A DNA stretch of 64,000 nucleotides from Artemia franciscana (lineage: Eukaryota; Arthropoda; Branchiopoda; Anostraca; Artemiidae). A program made the position numbers and the translations under genes. Shown here one piece after another: positions 63,309-64,000 of this stretch. The stretch covers positions 33,711,354 through 33,775,353 of the forward strand of contig NC_088883.1 in NCBI RefSeq assembly GCF_032884065.1, written 5' to 3'. Every line of letters begins with the position of its first letter. Position 1 is the stretch's first letter. The notes beneath the pieces were generated by a model, which saw only the letters and a program-made list of their open reading frames with translations, did no database searches and was not told where the DNA came from.

Positions 63309-64000
63309 CTAGCTGGGACCCGGCGGCTTCGCCGACGGGCCCCAGCATGGCACGCTGCAGGCTTTTATATATAGATTTTCATTGTCCCTTGTGTTCTAAC
63401 TGCAGACAGTTTCCTGTCTTTTCATATTGCATATATATATATATAATAATAAATTATTTATGACCCAAAAAATACATTAAACTGTGGAGTAAACACACAA
63501 AAAAAGAAAAAAACAAGAAGAAAAACATAATAACATAAATAACATAACAGCATAACAACATACAACATAACAAATTACCTCAATTCAAAAAATGGCTAAA
63601 GAGGGTCAAAAACACCAATCATTTGCTGAGTTTTAAGAGATATATCTTTAGATAAATGTTTCAGTCGCGAGGGCGCATCAACGATGTCAAATTTAGAAAC
63701 GACTGTATGATTCCAATATCACCGAGGCAGACGCAGCAAATACTTGCAATACTTAAAATATCCTTTATTTTTTGTATCTTCTATTTTCTTTGTATCCTTC
63801 TTGCGAAGGAGGAAAGCAAAACCAGAAAGATAAAAAACAGTAGGGGCACAAAAACTAGAATAAAGTCCTTTTCGGTTATATCGACCACGATTTGGTGAAA
63901 TTTTTCCGTAGCCAACCCGCATACTTTTCAGCACGCTGGACGTAATAGCGGAACAAGTAGACGAAAGTAACGTGGAAAAAGAGATACCCAACCATTTAAT
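63309..64000 (-). mobile_element. Helitron of second 3'-end type, 3' terminal part (-)
   Basis: Minus strand: hairpin around GGCGAAGCCGCCGGGTCC, CAG, CTAG at 63309-63312, then T. The inner sequence (GTGCCATGCTGGGGCCCG; CTGTCTGCAGTTAGAACACA; AGGGACAATGAAAATC) matches the ends at 20736 and 21661. From about 63430 there is AT-rich sequence, and a 90-codon minus frame (63991-63719) that I do not recognise. The element's other end lies beyond the window or is lost. Confidence 0.6.

Overview
This is AT-rich eukaryotic DNA. One gene has long GT-AG introns, the non-coding space is large and repeat-dense, and there are Helitrons, LINEs, a Penelope-like element, tRNA-derived SINEs and many (TA)n tracts. 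The protein families and the repeat spectrum suggest an invertebrate, most likely an arthropod. A crustacean such as a brine shrimp is my guess, not something the sequence proves.

Layout. 1-16.3 kb is a dense cluster of one Helitron family in both orientations. It holds decayed coding pieces (N-terminal zinc-finger/coiled-coil region, Rep region, Pif1-type helicase C-terminus) at 1-7.6 kb, then four non-autonomous copies at 7751-9589 (-), 9607-11351 (-), 11784-13787 (-) and 13938-16286 (+). The last two face each other 5' end to 5' end across 150 bp of (AT)n, making an inverted repeat of about 4.5 kb. A 100-N assembly gap sits at 7439-7538. 18.9-20.6 kb is an intronless, uninterrupted gene for a SAC1-type phosphoinositide phosphatase that appears to lack the membrane hairpin. 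20.7-22.9 kb holds copies of a second Helitron type, one of them with two nested SINEs. 24.2-27.5 kb is a decayed LINE on the minus strand. 28.7-31 kb has two Penelope-like fragments in opposite orientations. 31.05-36.45 kb is a foldback-like structure with arms of 1.1 and 1.7 kb around tandem repeats. 39.6-41.0 kb is an intronless ALG11 mannosyltransferase gene (-), with a 204-bp tandem repeat starting directly upstream of it. 43.1-44.1 kb is a LINE end with an RNase H domain. 45.2-47.4 kb has two older, CpG-depleted Helitrons joined end to end. 52.8-62.1 kb carries four exons of a mitochondrial glutamate carrier (SLC25A18/A22 type), whose introns are full of tandem repeats, LINE scraps and a SINE. 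The gene continues past the window.

The three host genes act in separate processes (phosphoinositide turnover, ER N-glycan assembly, mitochondrial glutamate import), and nothing links them beyond location. The most unusual content is the Helitron family. It has tandem double 3' terminal hairpins (two hairpin-CTAG units in a row), insertion in (AT)n tracts, a 27-bp minisatellite running in frame into the helicase tail, A-rich cargo of about 1-1.6 kb, CRE-like palindromes near the 5' end, and repeated head-to-head, tail-to-tail and head-to-tail junctions.
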